Shown in pieces: positions 1 to 9,068 of a stretch of 41,409 bases of DNA. Numbering within the stretch: the first letter of the stretch is position 1; each line of letters begins with the position of its first letter. The notes under the pieces are model-generated. The model was not told the DNA's origin. It made no database searches and saw only the letters and a program-made list of their open reading frames with translations. Both the position numbers and the translations under genes were made by a program. The stretch is taken from NCBI GenBank assembly GCA_021783525.1, contig JAJXTT010000002.1, forward strand, positions 1-41,409, in the 5' to 3' direction. Source of the stretch: Pseudomonadota bacterium (lineage in GTDB: Bacteria > Pseudomonadota > Gammaproteobacteria > Burkholderiales > Gallionellaceae).

Positions 1-1
1 G

Positions 2-202
2 CAGCGTTTCGTGAAGCGTGTCACCAGGGACGGCCGCACTGCCTCCATGGTACGCGGAATCGCATCGATGGCCAGGGATCTCGGACTGACCACCATTGCG
101 GAAGGAATCGAGGATGCCGACGCGGCTGCCCTGTTGCAGCAGCTCGGAGTCGACTGGGGTCAGGGGTACCAGTTCGGCAGGCCGGTGATTGAATGTTGGT
201 GA
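2..202 (+). CDS. C-terminal end of an EAL-domain protein (partial)
   Basis: Open from the left edge of the window to a TGA at 200-202, so only the last ~66 residues are visible. They match the end of an EAL (cyclic-di-GMP phosphodiesterase) domain: an FVK segment, a helix of the type SMVRGIASMARDLGL, then the conserved TIAEGIED and GYQFGRP motifs. The catalytic EAL signature lies outside the window, so activity and the other domains cannot be judged. Two complete GGDEF-EAL proteins follow within 9 kb, which makes this the third c-di-GMP-type protein in the flank. Confidence 0.85.
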   Translation, partial: QRFVKRVTRDGRTASMVRGIASMARDLGLTTIAEGIEDADAAALLQQLGVDWGQGYQFGRPVIECW

Positions 203-449
203 CATTTCCGGCAATGGGTGAGCGTACCGGTCCGTGAATCTTGCGGGCTGCACAGTGTCCGGATGTTGCTCCGGACAGCGTAAGAGTAATATATCGCCGC
301 GCGGACCAGGCGCCATAGCGTGCCATTATTCTTAGCTGGTTATGCCTGGCTCTGCCATCGATGAGTTCAGGCAAATGTCAGCGACCAGGCTGTCGGGTGT
401 GGGCCTGGGGCGGATGTGTTGAGCTCTGTTCATTTAAGGAAGCAGCCAA

Positions 450-538
450 GCCTGAGTGGCGGAATTGGTAGACGCAAGGGACTTAAAATCCCTCGGAGGG
501 CAACCTCCATGCCGGTTCGATTCCGGCCTCGGGCACCA
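450..538 (+). tRNA. tRNA-Leu (UAA)
   Basis: A complete class II tRNA. The 7-bp acceptor stem pairs 450-456 with 528-534 (one G-U pair), followed by discriminator A535 and an encoded CCA at 536-538. The anticodon stem pairs 477-481 with 489-493, and the loop 482-488 places TAA at 484-486 as the anticodon. A long variable arm, as in tRNA-Leu, lies between the anticodon and T arms, and the T loop reads TTCGATT. Its 3' end is the usual attachment site for tRNA-targeting integrases, and an integrase remnant begins 120 bp downstream. Confidence 0.97.
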
Positions 539-657
539 AAAATAATGACTTATCTGATATTCAGAAGTGCTCTAATTCTCCTCATTCGCTATTGGCTGCA
601 ATCCGGTCGCAAAACCGAACGGAGCGCCCCTCGGATAACCACCGACGGGGGCGCATC

Positions 658-1000
658 ATGGCTTCGTTCATTCCACGCAAAGGCCCGAACGGCAAGCGCG
701 TCTGGCAGGCGCACATCCGCCGGAGAGGGTACCCCGCACAGATCCGCACATTCGACAACTAAGGCTGCGGCGCAGGCCTGGGAGGCAGGCATCGAGCACG
801 AGATTAGCCGAGGCGTGTTCGTATCGCGTGCCGAGGCCGAGGGCACACCGCTGTCCGACGCGCTCCAGCGCTATCTCGCAGAGATTACCCCAACCAAAAA
901 GGCCACCACCATCGCGCGTGAGCGCAACCGGGTAAAGGTTCTGATGGACCTGCCCCTGTCCCGGCGCTCGCTTGCCTCGATCAAGGGGTCCGACATTGCC
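658..1000 (+). pseudogene. Integrase remnant (N-terminal part, frameshifted)
   Basis: An ATG at 658 opens a frame beginning MASFIPRKGPNGKRVWQAHI, typical of the N-terminal arm-binding region of phage or genomic-island tyrosine integrases. It stops after 34 codons. Removing one base (T760) restores the homologous frame, which continues through KAAAQAWEAGIEHEI and the RGVFVSRAEAE segment into a core-binding domain and ends around DIA near 1000. The catalytic domain with the R-H-R-Y residues is missing. It is therefore a dead fragment, truncated at the C-terminus and carrying a one-base insertion. Its position just downstream of tRNA-Leu and reading away from it is the usual arrangement of an island integrase. 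Confidence 0.75.
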
Positions 1001-1282
1001 TTGATAAAGAGCCCCCGCCCCATAAAATGGAACGGCGGAAACCCATCCCGCTTCTTCGACGTTAACGTGCAATGACGGCATAGGCCCCTTCGTGCTATTT
1101 GTGACGCCCACACAGCAGGCATCTCGGGTGGTACTGGATAGTATCGCGGCCGCAGATATAGGGAAAATCGTATTCTCAGCATGGCGCGATGGACCCGGCG
1201 GTGAACAAGGACCATCTTGTCGATGGCGCCAGCTCTCTTTCGCCGCTGCTCTGGCGAGCACCCAGCAAGCGCATCTTCGCAC
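1001..1282. other. Intergenic, no gene seen
   Basis: Between the integrase remnant and the stop of the minus-strand GGDEF-EAL gene I see no credible coding region, RNA or promoter. Open frames here lack recognisable protein features. The sequence is probably the decayed continuation of the integrated element. Confidence 0.5.
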
Positions 1283-4258
1283 TCAGTCGCCACGGCGACC
1301 GGGGCTGCGCGCGGTCTTTCGGCGGGCGTGGCTTGGGCTCTTTTCTGTCTTGCGTGCGCCCGGCCACACGTCGAGCCACGTCTCGAACTGCGGGCATTCC
1401 AGCGGCTCGCTGATGAAATAGCCTTGACCCGTGTCGCAACCGAGTGCGACAAGCCGTTCCCAGGTCGCCTGGTCCTCGATCCCCTCGGCAACCACCTTGA
1501 GGCCGATGTCGTGCGCCAGCGTGATGGTGGAGCGGACGATCGCCTCGGAATCGGTGTTGGACAGCATGTCGCTTACGAACGACTTGTCGATCTTCACCGC
1601 GTCGACCGGCAGGCGCTTGAGGTAGGCGAGCGAGGAATGTCCCGTGCCGAAATCGTCGATGAAAAGCCGGATCCCCAAGTCGCGCAGCCGAACGAGCGCC
1701 TCGAGCGCCCGCTTCGGATCATCCATCATGGCGCTTTCGGTGATTTCTACCTCAAGCTTGCCGGACTCAATGCTCCAAGCCCGCAGCAGCCCTGCGATCC
1801 GCTCGATCAGGTCGGGGTCACGCAGGTTGCGCACGGACAGGTTGACGGCTATCGGCAAGTGGGGTCCGGCCTGGCGCCAAATGGACAGCTGGCGCAATGC
1901 GGCGGCAAGCACCCAGTCGGTCATGGGTTTGATGAGGCCCGTGTGCTCGGCAAGCGGAATGAAACTGTCCGGGGGGATCAGGCCCTCTTGCGGGTGGAGC
2001 CAGCGCACCAGCGCTTCGGCACCGCAGACCTGCCCGCTGCCGAGATCGACCTTGGGCTGGTAGTGGAGCACAAGCTCGTCCTTATCGATCGCCTGACGCA
2101 ACGCACTCGCCAAGGCGAGCCGGCGCGGGCTTTCTTCGTCGGAATTCGGCGCGTAGACGGTGTAATGCGTGCCCGTCTCTTTCCCCTGGTGCATGGCGAG
2201 ATCGGCATGGCGCACGAGTCGTACGGCGTCGGCGCCGTGTTGCGGGTAGAGGGCAATGCCGACCGTGGCGGTAATGTCGAGATGCAAGTCGCCCACCTCG
2301 AACGGCGGCGCCAGCACGCCGATAAGTTCCTGTGCCGCGCGCATCGCGTGCGCCACATCGCCGCCCGGTAGTAGCACGGCGAACTCATCCCCGCGCATGC
2401 GCGCGACTACTTCGTCTCCCCGGCAATGGTCGGCAAGGCGCATCCCGAAGTTCCTGATGAGCCGGTCTCCTTGGTCGAATCCCAGTGCAGCGTTGATCTC
2501 GCTCAGCCGGTCGATGTCAAGCAGCAACAAGGCGAGCGGCTGTTCCGGCGCCTCAGTGATCAGGTGCTGCAGGAAGTCCTCGAGATAGGCATGGCTCGGC
2601 AGTCCGGTGAGCCGGTCATAGTGGGCCATGCGACGGATGGTTTCATGGGCCGCGTCGTGCGCGGCGCGCGTGCGCAAGACACCCATTCCGAACGCGAGGT
2701 CTTCCGCCATTTCGGCGAGAAGGCTGAGTTCCTGGGCGTCGAACGCGTCGTTCTCGGCGGCATAGATGGCGAGCACGCCGATGACGCGATCCTGTACTGG
2801 CAGCGGGAAGGCCGCGCACGCGGCGTAGCCGCGCCGACTCGCTTCCTCCCGCCAGGGCGCAAATCCAGGCTCGGTCGCAAGCTGCCGTGTCACATAGGGC
2901 TTGGCCGTGCGGATGGCCGTGCCGGCCGGGCCGTGTCCGCGATCCGCGTCGTGCCAAGTGATGGCGCCCAGGGTCTCGGAGAGTGCCTTGAGGCCGCCCT
3001 CAAAACCCGCTTGCGCCACAGCACGTACAGTGCATTGCTCCGTCTGTTCCGCATAACCGGACCAGGCGAGGCGGTAGCCGCCGACCTCGACGATAATCCG
3101 GCACATCTGCGCGAGCAGCATCTCTTCGTCTGCGGCACGCACCACGACGCGGTTGCCGGCGCTGAGAACTTTGAGGGCGCGATTGACCCGCTCCAGCGCC
3201 GCAGCCATGTCGTCAAAACCGCGGGCGAGTTCACCGAGTTCCTCCTGGCCGTGCGGAAGGCCCGTGCGGGTGCCGAAATCGCCCTTGCCAAGACGCCGCG
3301 CGGCGTTGGCGAGTGCCTGCACGCGACGCAGCACCAGCACCTCACCGCCGACCCACGCACCGACGAGGGCGAGCGCGGCGACGAGCGCGAAGAGAATGAG
3401 ATCGCGCGCAAAATCCCGTCGCGCCGCCGCAAGGACCGCCGCTTCGGGGATACCGACACTCACATAGACGGTGCCGGAAGGTCCGCGGTGTAGCGGCGCA
3501 AACAGGTAGAGCCGAGTCACCCCATCGGGGTCCGCGATTTTCGCGAAGTGGTCCTGGGAGCCGGCCGACAGGGCGCTGACATAGGCCGGCGTCACCATTG
3601 ATTTCCCGACTAGGGGGATGCGGTCGGGCCGGTGCGCGAGTATTGTCCCGCGGCCGTCAATCACCGCAAGGATCGATCCGCTGGGAAGGCCACTGCCCGA
3701 CAGGAGTTTCTTGATCCAGGAGAGATTGAGTCCGGCGAATACGACACCCTGCACGCGTCCGCCGGGCCCCAACAGCGGATAGCCGAAGTTGATCGCGGGC
3801 AGGCCGGTGATGCGGCCGGTCTGGTAGTCCCCCACGGCGAAGTCGCGCACCCGCATGGCCCGGCGGAAGTAACCGCGATCATTGATGCGCACAGGCTGTC
3901 GCATGGGGCGCGCACTGCAGTCGACGCGCCCGTCGGCAGCAGCCACTCCGAAGTTCGTATAGTATGGGTAGGCAGCGAGCAGCCGCGCGAGGGTTCGGCC
4001 GCACTCGCCGCCGCTACCGGCGGAACGTACAGCGGGCAGCTGCGCGAGGCTCATCAGCAGCTGGCGCGTTGCGGCGATGAGCTGGTCCTGTTCCTCGACG
4101 GTCAGACGAATCAAGCCCTGCGCATTGCGCTTCGACTCAGTGACCGCCTGTCGGCGTTGGCTTATCGTCGTGTAGCTGATGAGCGCGAACGCCGGTATCA
4201 CGGCGATCAGGACGAGAAGGATCAGGCGTACCCGCAGGCTGAGAGCGATGTGTCGCAT
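1283..4258 (-). CDS. Membrane GGDEF-EAL protein with periplasmic sensor, HAMP and GAF
   Basis: A 991-aa protein predicted to make and/or degrade cyclic di-GMP. Visible order: TM helix (~8-28), a periplasmic Cache-like sensor region (~30-270), second TM (~282-305), HAMP linker (~303-357), GAF-type domain (~370-530), GGDEF (~545-705) and EAL (~720-960). The GGDEF motif is RGDEF near residue 622, a variant first residue, so cyclase activity is uncertain. The EAL domain keeps EALVRW (~746) and the DDFGTG loop, so phosphodiesterase activity is plausible. I chose the ATG at 4258 because it sits just before the first TM helix; an in-frame ATG at 4324 would add 22 residues. Neither has a strong ribosome-binding site. 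Its ligand is unknown and no link to nitrogen fixation is shown beyond proximity. Confidence 0.88.
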   Translation of the reverse strand: MRHIALSLRVRLILLVLIAVIPAFALISYTTISQRRQAVTESKRNAQGLIRLTVEEQDQLIAATRQLLMSLAQLPAVRSAGSGGECGRTLARLLAAYPYYTNFGVAAADGRVDCSARPMRQPVRINDRGYFRRAMRVRDFAVGDYQTGRITGLPAINFGYPLLGPGGRVQGVVFAGLNLSWIKKLLSGSGLPSGSILAVIDGRGTILAHRPDRIPLVGKSMVTPAYVSALSAGSQDHFAKIADPDGVTRLYLFAPLHRGPSGTVYVSVGIPEAAVLAAARRDFARDLILFALVAALALVGAWVGGEVLVLRRVQALANAARRLGKGDFGTRTGLPHGQEELGELARGFDDMAAALERVNRALKVLSAGNRVVVRAADEEMLLAQMCRIIVEVGGYRLAWSGYAEQTEQCTVRAVAQAGFEGGLKALSETLGAITWHDADRGHGPAGTAIRTAKPYVTRQLATEPGFAPWREEASRRGYAACAAFPLPVQDRVIGVLAIYAAENDAFDAQELSLLAEMAEDLAFGMGVLRTRAAHDAAHETIRRMAHYDRLTGLPSHAYLEDFLQHLITEAPEQPLALLLLDIDRLSEINAALGFDQGDRLIRNFGMRLADHCRGDEVVARMRGDEFAVLLPGGDVAHAMRAAQELIGVLAPPFEVGDLHLDITATVGIALYPQHGADAVRLVRHADLAMHQGKETGTHYTVYAPNSDEESPRRLALASALRQAIDKDELVLHYQPKVDLGSGQVCGAEALVRWLHPQEGLIPPDSFIPLAEHTGLIKPMTDWVLAAALRQLSIWRQAGPHLPIAVNLSVRNLRDPDLIERIAGLLRAWSIESGKLEVEITESAMMDDPKRALEALVRLRDLGIRLFIDDFGTGHSSLAYLKRLPVDAVKIDKSFVSDMLSNTDSEAIVRSTITLAHDIGLKVVAEGIEDQATWERLVALGCDTGQGYFISEPLECPQFETWLDVWPGARKTEKSPSHARRKTARSPGRRGD

Positions 4259-4642
4259 GCTGAAAAGTCCATTTTTTGCCCAACCAAAAAACCATGCATC
4301 AAGCGTGCCATTCTTGCCCGGCATGCCAGGTCGAACCCGCGCTGGGCTTGGATCCTTAATATCATGAGCGACGGGCGTTCAAACAGGTTCGTGTTCCTCA
4401 ACCGTCCCATGCCCAGCCTAGAGGCTCATCTTGGCGTAACCGCTTCGCCGCAAGCCCCGTTTCCCACGAACTCCGTCACCTTGCCAGTGTCAGCAAGTCA
4501 CCGCCGCTTCGGCTCACTTCCTCTCGCAGCAGAGGAAGGGCATGCCCCGGTACCGCAACATCAACTCCGCCGGGTCTTGCATTCCAGACATGCTCAAGCA
4601 GCTTCACCCCCGTACGGGCGGGCTACGCTGGCTGGGTGTACC
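4259..4642. other. Intergenic, no gene seen
   Basis: This stretch lies between the start of the minus-strand GGDEF-EAL gene and the broken end of an IS3-type transposase remnant. It should contain the promoter of the GGDEF-EAL gene, but I could not identify convincing elements. No RNA gene or plausible protein is visible. Confidence 0.45.
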
Positions 4643-5165
4643 ATACGTGATATCGCCAACCCATGCACGATTCACCGGCCAGCCACCAAACCGCCGATCC
4701 AGCAGGTTGGGCACCATCGCGCAGGGTGTGATTCGAATCGGTCGTCACTCGGTACGGCCACCGGTACACCGGGCGAGGCTTCTGGCGCTGCAGGCTGCGG
4801 CGTACCCGCTCATGGCCCGGCGCGGTTCCCTGCTTGCGCAATTCGCGAAGAATTCGATTGCGCCCATAGCGGCGAGGGCTGCCTGCATGGATCGCGGCAA
4901 CCTGCACGTTAAGAACCGGGTTGGCGAGGGTCCGCGCGCTTGGTGGCCGTTCTCGCCACTGGCAATAGCCGGTACGCGATACCGTCGGCAGCCGGCACAT
5001 CCGGGTGATGGCAAACCGGTCGCGATGCGCGTCGATCCAGGCGTACTTCACCGCGACCCCCTCGCGAAGTACGCCGCCGCTAATGGGATGGTCCGCCCTC
5101 TTCTGAAGGCCAATGCCCGGGGTTATCGCAACTTCGCCCAATACCGCATTGCCATCCTCTTCCAC
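4643..5165 (-). pseudogene. IS3-family transposase OrfB remnant
   Basis: On the minus strand the translation matches the N-terminal half of an IS3-type OrfB: KYAWIDAHRDRFAITRMC, VSRTGYCQWRERPP, a YGRNRILRELRKQG segment, and GHERVRRSLQRQ. Near 4720 the frame shifts by one base; the following frame reads NLLDRRFGGWPVNRAWVGDITY, the beginning of the DDE integrase core. Homology ends at about 4643, so most of the catalytic core is missing. Residues before KYAWID (above about 5055) may represent the OrfA/OrfB junction. No terminal inverted repeats were found. It differs in sequence from the second IS3-type remnant near 38.4-38.9 kb. Confidence 0.75.
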
Positions 5166-5302
5166 TGCGGCAAGCTTGATCTCTATCCTTCGGCTTGTGC
5201 ACTATGACTATTCAGCCACTCACCCACACGAAAGCCGGAAGAGCCTATATTTAAGGGAAACCGCGATTGGTTTTGTCTTGGCCGGACAACAGGGAGGAAA
5301 GC

Positions 5303-5467
5303 ATGAACCAGAAACTTAAGACCGAAGCCGCCGCGCTATGGGCTGTCTTGCGATCGCCGGGCGGCGGCGCCGTCGCCGTCGCGCGTTGGGTGAATACATG
5401 CCGTGAGCATCAGGTAATTCACCTTGTGGATCATGGTTTCACCCGAACACGGCCTGCTCATGTCTAA
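5303..5467 (+). CDS. Small 54-aa reading frame coupled to the GGDEF-EAL gene
   Basis: An ATG at 5303 follows a good ribosome-binding site (GGGAGGAAAGC). The frame runs 54 codons to TAA at 5465-5467 and overlaps the next gene's ATG (5460) in the string ATGTCTAA, an arrangement typical of translational coupling. The protein has no motif I recognise, no obvious TM segment and one Cys. It may be a leader or regulator of the downstream sensor, or the remains of a gene that lent its ribosome-binding site to that sensor. The case rests on the ribosome-binding site and overlap only. Confidence 0.4.
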   Translation: MNQKLKTEAAALWAVLRSPGGGAVAVARWVNTCREHQVIHLVDHGFTRTRPAHV

Positions 5468-8400
5468 GCGGATACAAAGCATTATATGGAGCGGTGCCAT
5501 CCGCTATCTCATGATGGCGCGACGATACGTTCATCAGAACAACATCAGTATCCTCGGAGGGTTGCTGCTCGTCGCGTTGACGGTGGCAACAGGCGTTTCT
5601 GTCTATGTCGTCATGGAGCGCCGGGCAGAGAGTCTTCTTACCCAGGGTCTTGCCGCATCCCTTGAGGACCGCATCGGCCTAGTCAAAGACCAGATCAGCC
5701 AATTGCTCATCAGTACCCGCATTATCGCTACCCGGCCGGCCCTGATCGCGGCGGTTCGCCGGATCGACCGGGTGCCGCAAGCGAATCCGAGCCGGGTTTT
5801 GTTGCAAAGAGGGGCCCGGTCCTTTCTGGTGGGGTATGGCCTTACGGCCATATCCTTCCGGACCGCGCAGAGTGGCGAAGTCGCGCGGGCCGGAAGCTTT
5901 CTTGCGGCCCCTGAGCTGCAAATCCCGCTAAGCAACGCCCGCCAGGCAGCGCTGCTGTGGAAAGGGCAGTTCTTTTTGCGCACGCACGCCGATTTCATTG
6001 ATCGTTTGGGACGGCGTGTGGGCAGCATTCAGGTCGAATCGCGCCTGCCGCTGCTCAGCCAGGCGCTGATCCACCTCCGAGCCATCGGCCGAACCGCGGC
6101 CCTCGCCGTTTGTGCGCCCCAGGGGAAGGCAATGCAGTGCGTGGTCAGCGCGCCAGGCAAGAACGGCGGACGTTCTGACCAAGTGCTTACCCGGCTCCCG
6201 CGTATGCTGCAGGGCCGCGCATTGCCGATGAGTTATGCCCTGGCAGGCAAGACCGGTGTGATTCTTGCGCGCAATTACCTGCACAAAGCCGTGGTCGCGG
6301 CCTATGCCCCGGTGGGTCAATCGGGTCTCGGAATGGTCCTGATGGTCAGCCAGGCGGAACTCTACGGCCCGGTGACCGATCAGCTAAAGGTCGTTGTGCC
6401 GCTTTTGGCGGTCCTGCTGCTGGCCGGGATGCTGTTGCTGCGCGGCATGATCACTCCCATGGCGCGCAGATTGGTCCGCTCGGAACGCGAAACGCAGTTA
6501 GCCAACGCCCGATTGCGCGAAAGTGAAATACATATCCGGGCTGTGCTGGATGGCGTGAATGACGGTGTCATCGCCATTCGCGAAGACGGGACCATCAGTG
6601 TCTTTAACCCGGCGGCCGAGCGGATGTTTGGTTATGCGGAGCGCGACATCGCCGGCCAGAACGTGGGCCTGCTGATGCCAGAGCCGGATCGCAGTCAATA
6701 TCATGGCCGCCTGCGCCAGCATCGCGGATCCGACAATGCCACCTTGTTCAAGGCGGCGAGCGAGATGGTCGGTGTGCGCAAGAACGGCACTGAGTTTCCC
6801 TTGGAACTGCAAGTGAACGAGATCCAGGCCGCCACGGGACGCCTGGCTATCGCCGTGGCCCGGGATATTACCGAACGGCGCCAGGCCGAGCAGGAACTCC
6901 GTATCGCGGCCACCGCGTTCGAGACCGGGGAGGGTATCGTGATTACGGATCGGGAGGCCCATATTCTGCGGGTTAACCATGCCTTCACACGCTTGACCGG
7001 CTATAGCGCCAAGGAGCTGATAGGCAGAACGCCCGCGATGCTGCATTCCGGGCGACAGGATGCCGAATTCTATCGCAGGCTATGGGAAATCCTTGACCGT
7101 GACGGTTACTGGCAGGGCGAAATATGGAATCGGCGCAAGGATGGCGGGGTGTACCTCGAATGGCTGACCATCACCGCGGTGACCAATGCGGATGGGCGGG
7201 TGACCCATTATGTGGGCGTGTGTTCCGACATGACACACCGTAAAGAGGCTGAAGCAGAGATCCATCAGCTGGCTTTTTATGACCCGCTCACGAAGCTTCC
7301 CAACCGGAGTCTGTTGTGGGACCGATTGCAGCAGGCACAGTCCTATGGCGCACGCCACAGGACCCATGGAGCGCTTCTGTTCATCGATCTGGATAATTTC
7401 AAGACGCTCAATGATACTCGGGGCCATCATATCGGTGATCTGATGTTGATCGAGGTCGCCAATCGTCTCAAGGATTGCGTGCGCCCCAGCGATACCGTGG
7501 CCCGTCTGGGCGGCGATGAGTTCGTGGCCGTGCTCGTCGATCTCAGCGAAGATGCGCAACAAGCGGTCACCCAGGCCCAGAGTATCGGCAAGAAGATGCT
7601 CACGGTCCTCAGTCAGTCGTATCAACTCCAGGGACAGGAACAGTACAGTTCTGCCAGTATGGGGATCACCCTGTTTCGGGGGGACGAGACCCGCATCACG
7701 GATCTCCTGAAGCAGGCTGACGCGGCGATGTACGACGCCAAGTCCGCGGAACGCAATACCCTGCGATTCTTTGACCCCGCCCTGCAGGTGGCGCTCGAGG
7801 GGCGAGCCGCCCTGGAGGCGGACTTGCGTCAAGCGATCCCCCTTCGGCAACTGGTTCTCTACTACCAGGCGCAGGTCAACGCGGGTCAGGAGGTGGTCGG
7901 TGCCGAGGTGCTGCTGCGCTGGCGACATCCTGAGCGCGGTCTGGTTTCGCCGATGGATTTTATTCCGCTTGCGGAAAGAACCGGTCTCATCGTGCCGATC
8001 GGGCAATGGGTACTAAAAGAGGTCTGTGCCCAGCTCAAACTATGGCAAGCGGATCCGCACATGCGCCATTTAGGGCTGTCCATGAACGTCAGCGCGTGCC
8101 AGTTGCGACAGCCGGACTTTGTCGATCAGGTACTGGGTACGCTCGCGGTAGCGGGTGTGGATCCCCGCACCCTCACGCTCGAGCTGACCGAGAGTCAGAT
8201 GCTGGGCCACATGAGCGATAGTATCGACAAGATAAAGCGGTTGCGCCACGCGGGCGTGCGCCTTTCGCTCGATGACTTCGGTACCGGGCAATCGTCTCTG
8301 GCTCATCTGCGGCATTTGCCCGTGGACGAGATCAAGATCGATCAGAGTTTTGTGCGCGATATCGCCACCGATATCGACCCCAACGATGCAGTGGCGGTGA

Positions 8401-8582
8401 TCGTTCAGATCATTATCTGGATCGCCGAGAACCTGGGCCTGGACCTCATCGCGGAGGGGGTAGAAACGGAACCGCAGCACGACTTTCTCAAGCGCAATGG
8501 CTGTCGCCGGTATCAGGGTTACCTGTTTGGCAGACCCATGCCGATTGCGGAGTTTCAGAATGGAGTGCGTGTTGACCATTGA
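5460..8582 (+). CDS. Membrane PAS-PAS-GGDEF-EAL protein
   Basis: A 1040-aa protein of cyclic-di-GMP signalling. TM helix ~31-51, a large periplasmic region (~52-310) and a second TM helix (~311-328) are followed by two PAS domains (~358-475, with FNPAAERMFGY; ~483-597, with NHAFTRLTGYS), a GGDEF domain (~604-770) and an EAL domain (~785-1035). The GGDEF motif is intact (684-688), with LTKLPNR at the domain start, so diguanylate cyclase activity is likely. The EAL signature is EVL at 816-818 rather than EAL, while TESQML, DDFGTG and IAEGVE are present, so phosphodiesterase activity is uncertain but possible. PAS domains often bind haem or flavin, which would suit redox sensing; that is inference. 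I chose the ATG at 5460 because it overlaps the stop of the preceding small frame; GTG 5424 is an alternative. Confidence 0.9.
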   Translation: MSKRIQSIIWSGAIRYLMMARRYVHQNNISILGGLLLVALTVATGVSVYVVMERRAESLLTQGLAASLEDRIGLVKDQISQLLISTRIIATRPALIAAVRRIDRVPQANPSRVLLQRGARSFLVGYGLTAISFRTAQSGEVARAGSFLAAPELQIPLSNARQAALLWKGQFFLRTHADFIDRLGRRVGSIQVESRLPLLSQALIHLRAIGRTAALAVCAPQGKAMQCVVSAPGKNGGRSDQVLTRLPRMLQGRALPMSYALAGKTGVILARNYLHKAVVAAYAPVGQSGLGMVLMVSQAELYGPVTDQLKVVVPLLAVLLLAGMLLLRGMITPMARRLVRSERETQLANARLRESEIHIRAVLDGVNDGVIAIREDGTISVFNPAAERMFGYAERDIAGQNVGLLMPEPDRSQYHGRLRQHRGSDNATLFKAASEMVGVRKNGTEFPLELQVNEIQAATGRLAIAVARDITERRQAEQELRIAATAFETGEGIVITDREAHILRVNHAFTRLTGYSAKELIGRTPAMLHSGRQDAEFYRRLWEILDRDGYWQGEIWNRRKDGGVYLEWLTITAVTNADGRVTHYVGVCSDMTHRKEAEAEIHQLAFYDPLTKLPNRSLLWDRLQQAQSYGARHRTHGALLFIDLDNFKTLNDTRGHHIGDLMLIEVANRLKDCVRPSDTVARLGGDEFVAVLVDLSEDAQQAVTQAQSIGKKMLTVLSQSYQLQGQEQYSSASMGITLFRGDETRITDLLKQADAAMYDAKSAERNTLRFFDPALQVALEGRAALEADLRQAIPLRQLVLYYQAQVNAGQEVVGAEVLLRWRHPERGLVSPMDFIPLAERTGLIVPIGQWVLKEVCAQLKLWQADPHMRHLGLSMNVSACQLRQPDFVDQVLGTLAVAGVDPRTLTLELTESQMLGHMSDSIDKIKRLRHAGVRLSLDDFGTGQSSLAHLRHLPVDEIKIDQSFVRDIATDIDPNDAVAVIVQIIIWIAENLGLDLIAEGVETEPQHDFLKRNGCRRYQGYLFGRPMPIAEFQNGVRVDH

Positions 8583-8857
8583 CGCCAAGGGTGAAGGGAC
8601 ATCGGAAGCGGCGCTTGACACAATGTTCTCGAGAGTCGAGGCGTATCTTGCCAGTCGTCGACAATCGGGTTTCGCGCTGTGGATCGAAGGGGAGCAACTG
8701 GCCCGGTTCGCCCGGTTCGTAGACGCAACGCACTACTCAGGGTCCGTTAACGGTGAAGCTGGCCATGCAGTGGGCTCTCGCTTCGCGCCGGACCAAGCCG
8801 CTTACCGCCGCACGGCGCACCGAGGTGTGGCGAAGCTTCGCCCGATACTGTCAACAC
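8560..8857 (+). pseudogene. Tyrosine recombinase remnant (N-terminal, frameshifted)
   Basis: Beginning inside the end of the GGDEF-EAL gene, the translation contains SRVEAYLASRRQSGFAL and EGEQLARFARFVDATHYSG, typical of the SAM-like N-terminal domain of integrase-family recombinases. The frame then shifts near 8750: the other frame carries on with VKLAMQWALASRR and LTAARRTEVWRSFARYCQH up to 8857, after which homology ends. The catalytic domain is absent. It is a dead fragment and independent of the integrase beside tRNA-Leu. It lies between the c-di-GMP gene and the nifH promoter region, so it marks the left junction of the nif block. Confidence 0.65.
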
Positions 8858-9038
8858 ACGACGAGCACACGCTTGCTGTCGACTGCTGTAGAAGTCTTGA
8901 CGCCGATTTGCACGGCTCCTCCGCACTCTGCTCATTTTTTTCTTGCAGCAAATCTCGTTCCGCCTGAGAGCACCGGCCGAGACCGCAGAAAATCGCGGTA
9001 TTCGTTGATGCCCGTGTCTCGTAGGGCCAGATCGCGCT

Positions 9039-9054
9039 TGTCTTGTTTGCGACA
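9039..9054. promoter_or_regulatory. NifA upstream activator site 1 of nifH
   Basis: TGT-N10-ACA with exact spacing (TGT 9039-9041, ACA 9052-9054), the NifA-binding consensus. It lies about 100 bp upstream of the -24 element and exactly 30 bp (about three helical turns) from the second site, so both face the same side of the DNA. Confidence 0.8.
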
Positions 9055-9068
9055 GCGCAGCGGTCGAA

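Noticed and set aside
528-538. Second attachment-site copy of the tRNA-Leu 3' end within the window
   Set aside because: I looked for the T-arm and acceptor sequence elsewhere and found only partial, unconvincing matches; the far junction may lie outside the window.
1021-1038. An 18-bp similarity (two mismatches) to the start of the tnpB remnant at 28436-28453, suggesting another tnpB fragment
   Set aside because: The match does not continue on either side, so chance similarity is more likely.
1217-2371. A 384-codon open frame on the plus strand opposite the GGDEF-EAL gene
   Set aside because: It is antisense to a well-supported multidomain protein and its translation has no protein features; long antisense frames are common in GC-rich DNA.
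2426-3493. A 355-codon plus-strand frame opposite the same gene
   Set aside because: Same reason: it is an antisense shadow of the GAF, HAMP and sensor regions.
5274-5288. TGT...ACA pair upstream of the small frame and GGDEF-EAL gene, suggesting a NifA site
   Set aside because: The spacing is N9 rather than N10, and no -24/-12 promoter lies downstream.
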